DNA of 24,670 bases from a virus, in IMG/VR virus record IMGVR_UViG_3300014819_000066, positions 1 to 24,670 of that record. One strand, given 5' to 3'. Numbering within the stretch: position 1 is the first letter of the stretch; the number at the start of each line of letters is the position of its first letter. The notes under the pieces were generated by a model. The model was not told where the DNA came from. It searched no databases and worked only from the letters and a program-made list of their open reading frames with translations. A program made the position numbers and the translations under genes. This document shows positions 20,801 through 24,670 of the stretch, piece after piece.

Positions 20801-23233
20801 TTTTGTGCCATAAAGTGTTGCATCAACTACTGGTCTTTCTTTTGCACTAGGCAAAATTCTATTTTTGCTCATAAATACTAAATCATTATTTTCATTAAAG
20901 AAAATTGCTGTTTGAGTTGACTGTGCTAAATCATTTAAAACTTGTGCTACTGTTGAATCTGGAGCAACAAAGAAATATGGAATTATGTCATCTTTATCTA
21001 AAGACTGTCCATCTAGTCTATCAAATTTATAATTTGAAAAACCAACTGAATCAAGCAAAATTGATGCAGCCATGCTTAATGTAATGTTTGAAAATAGTAG
21101 TGGTGGAGAAATGATTGATTCTAAATAAAAGAATAGGTTTCTTAATTTAATGTTTACCGTTCTATCTGAATTTTTAATTTTTGGAAAACCATCTGCATAC
21201 ATAGTCTTGATTGGAACATAATAATTAGAATATGTAGATGTTGCAGAATCATATATATTTTTAATTACTTCATAAAATTTAAACTGCACATTTTTAGTAA
21301 CAAAACTACTTAGCACTGTAGTTCCATCGGTATCCATAATATTTAAAATACTGTTTGGGTTGTTTTGGTTCATGGCTTGGTCGTAGTCAAAGATATCAAT
21401 GGACCCAGTTGATGCTAATAATTCTCCTACTGGCATTCCTGTGTTTCCAATATCTGAGGCTATCTTTTCTATTGTATAGGTTAATGTTTTATCTGATAGG
21501 TCTACTACCAATCTTGGAGACATTTCAATCAAATCAAATGTTGATTTTTGTACCGCCATATTTTCTACACGAATTCTTATTCCATAAATAAATTGAAACT
21601 CTCTATAAGACTTTCCATACAAGGTTGTTCCAGCATAAGAGTCTGGAGACACAAGATTTGTCAATCTAGTTGTGTTTGCAGTTACTGATTCTTCAGCGAC
21701 CACCCAACCATATGTTGGAACAAAACTATCCCAAATTGAACCATTCCAAACATAAAATGTTCCAACTGCAGAAGAACTTGCTCCAACAAGATATGCCTCT
21801 CCAACATTTGCGAATCTAGGCAACGCTGCTGTTGAAGCATATGAACCAATAATGGTAAAATTGTTTAAGTAAGAATTAGGAATATTGGATATACCATAAG
21901 CAAGTTCTACATAACCATCGGAACCGATTATTCGTTTTCCGTTAGACCTCAAAGAATTTTTATCAAATGATTTTGCAACATTCCAGTTATTTGATGAATC
22001 TAAATATTCTATATACCATTTCAATGGGGTTTTTTGGTTGACCACTGTTGTTGCATTTGGGTCTTCGTAGAATGGGTCAGCGACCTTAACTCCGTCAGCC
22101 CTTGTAATTTGTGTTCCAGTTGCAACAGAACCAATGTTAGATACATGTGTTTGCATCTTTACGACAAGCCTGTTTGCTGGAACTGGTCTATTATAAACAA
22201 CAAAAGGATTTGCATCACTAATTTTATATCCACCATTTACAGCATCTGATGATAAATCTGAAGAAACTCCTCTATCAAAAGCAAAATCAGTTGGTTGTGC
22301 ATTATTATAGGTAATGCTTACTTTGTCCACATATTGTAAATCAGTATTATCAGTTGTGGAAACTATCTCAACAACTATTTTTGCATACCTTGCATTTGTA
22401 ACTGGTGTACTTGAAATAGTTGCTCTAGTAGAAGCAAGTGTATTTGATGTTGTCACAGTTGTGTATGCAGAACTGCTTAAAAATGTAAAAGATGAATCAT
22501 ACCAATCTATTTTAATTCTTGCTGACCTTCCAGCGGTAGTGCTATAAAATAATGCACTTGCTGTATACCTACCAGTAGAAGAAAGTATTTGATGAAATGT
22601 TGTTGTGGTTGCACCAACGTTACCAGCAGTTGTTGGTGTTAGAACCAGAGTATAGTTGGATTTTGTATTTGGTCTAATTGCAGCAGATATTGTTGTATTG
22701 CTATTTGCAATCCATCCACTAGTTCCTGACGTAGAAAAGGTATACATAGCAATTGGTTCTTTTCTATAAGATGTCCAATATTTAAATTTGTCATCTTTTG
22801 ATGCAAGATAATATCTAGGTAGTTGATGCATTTTTTCTTGTGCATAATGTGTCCATGGAGTATATCCATATCTAATTTTATTAATGCCAGAACGTGGTCT
22901 AAATCTATTTAGACAATCTGTCAAAGAAAACAGTAGTTTTTCTTTTTCGTTATCTTTTTTAAAATAACTAATCTCATTGCTATTGGTGCCACCAAAAATT
23001 GTTGTTGTGCTAGTCAGAGAACCATAGTATGTCGGATTAACAGTTGTTTCATTTTCTTCTGAATATGATGAAGCAATAACTCCATATGTTGGGTCATTAT
23101 ATCTCCACCTATAATTACCAACTGTTTTAATATTATCTGAAAAATTTAAATTCCATTCAGCAACTACTAGGGCTTGTGCCGATAGTGAGGATGATTGCTC
23201 TATGGCATTTTTAAGTACCGTACTGTTATACAT
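17834..23233 (-). CDS. Large tail hub / adhesin protein (1799 aa)
   Basis: Likely the central tail-tip protein. Apparent layout: 1-155 N-terminal attachment part; about 160-310 a carbohydrate-binding-like jelly roll (IDWYDSSF...ARYAKIVVEI...YVDKVSITYN); 459-505 a short module with LPRFANVGEAYLVGASSSAV and YVWNGSIW; about 555-800 a hub-like core (VAPDSTVAQVLNDLAQSTQT, then FFNENNDLVFMSK); about 968-1034 and 1138-1224 Gly/Thr/Ser strand modules; about 1420-1512 a LamG-like sandwich (QKEVGSYDLAI...FDLYINDVLLARVKD); 1680-1799 a conserved end with GDIVKINYSD and ARFVVYNISYTRNADGP. It follows tape measure and Dit-like genes, as tail hubs do. Domain borders are estimates. Surface binding is inferred, and no clear hydrolase site is seen. 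Confidence 0.8.
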   Translation of the reverse strand: MYNSTVLKNAIEQSSSLSAQALVVAEWNLNFSDNIKTVGNYRWRYNDPTYGVIASSYSEENETTVNPTYYGSLTSTTTIFGGTNSNEISYFKKDNEKEKLLFSLTDCLNRFRPRSGINKIRYGYTPWTHYAQEKMHQLPRYYLASKDDKFKYWTSYRKEPIAMYTFSTSGTSGWIANSNTTISAAIRPNTKSNYTLVLTPTTAGNVGATTTTFHQILSSTGRYTASALFYSTTAGRSARIKIDWYDSSFTFLSSSAYTTVTTSNTLASTRATISSTPVTNARYAKIVVEIVSTTDNTDLQYVDKVSITYNNAQPTDFAFDRGVSSDLSSDAVNGGYKISDANPFVVYNRPVPANRLVVKMQTHVSNIGSVATGTQITRADGVKVADPFYEDPNATTVVNQKTPLKWYIEYLDSSNNWNVAKSFDKNSLRSNGKRIIGSDGYVELAYGISNIPNSYLNNFTIIGSYASTAALPRFANVGEAYLVGASSSAVGTFYVWNGSIWDSFVPTYGWVVAEESVTANTTRLTNLVSPDSYAGTTLYGKSYREFQFIYGIRIRVENMAVQKSTFDLIEMSPRLVVDLSDKTLTYTIEKIASDIGNTGMPVGELLASTGSIDIFDYDQAMNQNNPNSILNIMDTDGTTVLSSFVTKNVQFKFYEVIKNIYDSATSTYSNYYVPIKTMYADGFPKIKNSDRTVNIKLRNLFFYLESIISPPLLFSNITLSMAASILLDSVGFSNYKFDRLDGQSLDKDDIIPYFFVAPDSTVAQVLNDLAQSTQTAIFFNENNDLVFMSKNRILPSAKERPVVDATLYGTKDFNESGANRNGTSSGTPLSNIISIASQSSEVYNAGKITYSNKYIQKTYGELNQASVLSSNNKKWYYKPVLLWEVGSSQNTMPQNEKNSSNSFSLSAMVLNSDLSANVPSVDNSGNIIDNIIDFGAGINYISRYKSYFYANGEIIKYDAVEYAIPSATKTGFVGTITNGSNKIVLTTGDTSSLSIGETITLTSGSGISGTITSIQDSFTLYVSNNATSSGSITFNGYYTYSNIWITSEQEYANQFAKLPFGAKIYPTGKVRIYSEPYYNSDGITFKTGQVSKHGRGQFGTTITTHRASLNPNQTSNAPWQSSFVKNIFMNSKYLFNTPYYGTTVTFASASTQTSPTTSLTTINTTTSTSSIQVGWYVFGTNIVSGTKVKTIVSDTQFTIDTAASSAISAKQIKVSSQPFTLAPVTTIAGNAGIPPSGIDVTAGVYSFLRDKFSTTFITEDALKSSQAKLKDMTLPQGAIRSSALILQGSSGVLNTTNPLDYTSYILNDLLTNPYNHYGTRMRVLGTQTANGSQTSVGAVPIITKNSVEFSGSSGGLCFRVDQTKNINTGYYFEIVALNQNNVYLKQSDTTVSLDNVYFYKVTRGTESGTNDNTQAIPILLWSGSAKIIADSGDFAGIQRLVQQKEVGSYDLAIESVATNTDGSETFDLYINDVLLARVKDSSAIVKNETNNTIGMFTRGTSKVLFENIYALNINKANESYNVNNITPLNSINMSQRIATGGYSKYGINSSVASTFLTGLSSSSTPEYSLYMDEFGTIMREMAYFNIRYDKAYPALLAKLMPTVNSLQAYAVSGFNPTPYGAEFLIFNTTDNLITLDETTGNYLRIQGVTFTQQSSHDLTVDDYFSKTSDFSNPAISDYGKIISPSDQLQKYSNIQSNRMNYGRKEFTISGTYIQNEASAKKIMEWMVNKNLTKRTRLSIGVEIFANPMIQLGDIVKINYSDTNNINQLSYSDARFVVYNISYTRNADGPKMTLYLSEVP

Positions 23234-23877
23234 TATACCTCTTCCAGTTTAATAGAAATATTCCATAAATCAAAATTTCTTTCTCCACGTTTTTGAACGC
23301 TATAAGAAAAATCTGAAACAAACATTTCCATAACCTCACTATATTGTGCTAAATGAGAATACTGATATTGGTCTGCAGCAAAATTACTTGGTTTATCATA
23401 AGATAAAAATACCCAAAATGAACCAGTGTGATTTTCGTACCAATCTAATAGTTCGTTACCACCTGCACCACCATCAATAGTGTATTGGTTTACTGCACCA
23501 ACAGTTGAGTTTCCTCCTACTGCCATACCAGAATCATTAAAATTAGGGTCTTGGTTAAATGCTCTAGAAGGAAGCATATCCCAAGAAATAGATAAAGACT
23601 TTTTATCTGCAACAAAATAAGAACGCATACGACCGTTAATTGTTCTTTGACGATTTTCAATACGCAAAGAAGAAAAATCTAGCGTCTTTCTGTTATGGTC
23701 TGATAATACTAAAAAGTCATCTCCAGTGGTAGACTCACCAACCTCATATCCCTGTGGAATATAGAAAGTCTTTCCACCAACAATGGTGGTTGTAGGTGGT
23801 TGGTCAGCAAACATGACTGCTTCTGGTCTGGCATATTTGCGTCTGTTATCTAAATAAACTTTGTTATCAATTGCCAT
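23233..23877 (-). CDS. Probable distal tail (Dit-like) protein
   Basis: 214 residues, beta-rich. DDFLVLSDHNRKTLDFSSLRIENRQRTINGRMRSYF followed by KKSLSISWDMLP reads like the N-terminal belt domain of distal tail proteins, and the C-terminal EVMEMFVSDFSYSVQKRG...WNISIKLEEV closes it. It sits between tape measure and hub, exactly where Dit is in siphoviruses, and couples by TAATG at both ends (23877 and 23233, the latter with GAAGAGG for the hub). The call rests mainly on position. Confidence 0.6.
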   Translation of the reverse strand: MAIDNKVYLDNRRKYARPEAVMFADQPPTTTIVGGKTFYIPQGYEVGESTTGDDFLVLSDHNRKTLDFSSLRIENRQRTINGRMRSYFVADKKSLSISWDMLPSRAFNQDPNFNDSGMAVGGNSTVGAVNQYTIDGGAGGNELLDWYENHTGSFWVFLSYDKPSNFAADQYQYSHLAQYSEVMEMFVSDFSYSVQKRGERNFDLWNISIKLEEV

Positions 23878-24670
23878 TATCTTCTATTGCTCCTCATTGC
23901 TCTATCATCAAGTCTTCTAATTTCTCTAACCACAGTATTAGCAATATCATTTGGATTAGAGTTAGAACTGACGTTAACATTTACACTATAAGTATTATAC
24001 ACTGAATCTCCACCCCATGTGCCAGTTTGGTTTGCTGCACTAAGGTTTGCTGCTCCAATTCTATCTACCGCTGATTTTTGGAATACATATTCACCTGGAT
24101 GAAGATTTGCCAAGCCACCATCACCAAATCTAGGCATTGCCCCAACATATCCACCAGTTTTAAATCTAGGAATAGCCAATCCACCTTTGGCTTTATTTAG
24201 TGTTTTAAAACCTTCCCAGTTTGAACCATACATTATAAGATTTCCGATTGTTGGCTTAACATTTTTGGGTAACTCATCAATCACACTTGTTGGAATAAAA
24301 TCGTCAAGCATCATACCATACCCACCAATATCATCCAAATAAGCCTCTTCTGACTTTTTTCCAATTTTCTTTACCATTGCTGGTGAAACTATCTTTTTAA
24401 GATTTAATATATCCATTGGAGAAATATATTTATTCCTAGAAAATTTTGACTCAAGTTGTTTGATTACTTTTTGAAGATTTTCATCTTTAATATATTTTGC
24501 TATAAATTGTGCTCTTGCTAAAACATCCCATGGTCGTTTAGAGAATTTAAAACCTGCTTTAGCCCAGGCTGCACCACCATGACTTAATCCAGCATCTATA
24601 TTAATTTCATTAACCCCAGCCTTTTTAAATAACTCCATTGCCTGAAGTGTAAAGTTTTTTCCTATTCCTT
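23877..24670 (-). CDS. Tape measure protein, C-terminal part (cut by window edge)
   Basis: The frame is open past the ATG at 24638 to the window end, reading GIGKNFTLQAMELFKKAGVN, so the gene begins outside. The last 120 residues are typical of tape measure C-termini: GGLAIPRFKTGGYVGAMPRFGDGG, then LHPGEYVFQKSAVDRIGAANL, a NTYSVNVNVSSNSNPNDIANTVVREI segment and a basic end. It sets tail length and may act in DNA ejection. The upstream part of the fragment has a GNAT-like pattern (GIGK...AMELFKKAGVNEINIDAG...GGAAWAKAGFKF), which is unusual. It couples to the Dit-like gene by TAATG. Confidence 0.8.
   Translation of the reverse strand, partial: GIGKNFTLQAMELFKKAGVNEINIDAGLSHGGAAWAKAGFKFSKRPWDVLARAQFIAKYIKDENLQKVIKQLESKFSRNKYISPMDILNLKKIVSPAMVKKIGKKSEEAYLDDIGGYGMMLDDFIPTSVIDELPKNVKPTIGNLIMYGSNWEGFKTLNKAKGGLAIPRFKTGGYVGAMPRFGDGGLANLHPGEYVFQKSAVDRIGAANLSAANQTGTWGGDSVYNTYSVNVNVSSNSNPNDIANTVVREIRRLDDRAMRSNRR

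Noticed and set aside
23228-23238. TATAAT at the hub gene start
   Set aside because: It is made by the ribosome site, TAA and ATG overlap (GAGGTATAATG). Translational coupling explains it.
1-24670. tRNA genes, rRNA, integrase, insertion sequences
   Set aside because: No cloverleaf-like segment, transposase, integrase or terminal inverted repeats were seen on reading both strands. All gaps between genes are under 100 bases.

Overview
The window is a stretch of a double-stranded DNA phage (or prophage) genome. Every gene I can support lies on the minus strand, so transcription runs from high to low coordinates. Genes are packed tightly, mostly with TAATG or ATGA stop/start overlaps. The DNA is AT-rich by eye (not computed). 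GTG and TTG starts, start codons placed at predicted transcription starts (leaderless messages), strong AGGAG-type ribosome sites elsewhere, and a DnaE polymerase whose PHP residues match the mycobacterial type all fit a phage of a low-GC actinobacterium. The host is an inference and is not proven by the sequence.

Layout in order of transcription. (1) 24670-14845, tail: C-terminus of a tape measure protein, a probable distal tail protein, a 1799-residue tail hub/adhesin, then four smaller tail-fibre or tail-tip proteins. The order tape measure, Dit-like, hub, fibres fits a long-tailed siphovirus. (2) 14837-10669, replication start-up: a MerR-like DNA-binding protein, two small unknowns (one a possible helicase loader), DnaB-like helicase, another unknown, a short DnaG-like primase and a T4 gp32-like single-strand binding protein. 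SSB has its own predicted promoter and is followed by an 11-bp GC-rich hairpin. (3) 10598-10068, an HNH endonuclease with its own leaderless-type promoter, whose 3' end overlaps the TTG start of the polymerase. (4) 10107-5006, a complete DnaE-type polymerase III alpha subunit, a MazG-like NTP pyrophosphohydrolase, RecA, a small zinc-finger protein and an Hjc-like PD-(D/E)XK nuclease. (5) 4979-278, starting at a near-consensus promoter: an unknown, a Cas4-like Fe-S nuclease, a zinc-ribbon protein, a RuvC-like resolvase, a 51-residue HTH protein, an unknown, and the small and large terminase subunits. (6) 277-1, two tandem promoters, each with a palindrome at its start, driving a 54-residue basic protein and an exported protein cut by the window edge.

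Together the genes give the phage its own primase, helicase, SSB and replicative polymerase. No clamp or clamp loader is visible. RecA, the Cas4-like nuclease and two unrelated resolvase-type nucleases can process recombining or branched DNA before packaging by terminase. The most notable observations are a repeated extended -10 promoter that places transcription start on the AUG, a phage DnaE with all nine PHP metal ligands intact, and three short genes (54, 51 and 59 residues) hidden between larger ones.
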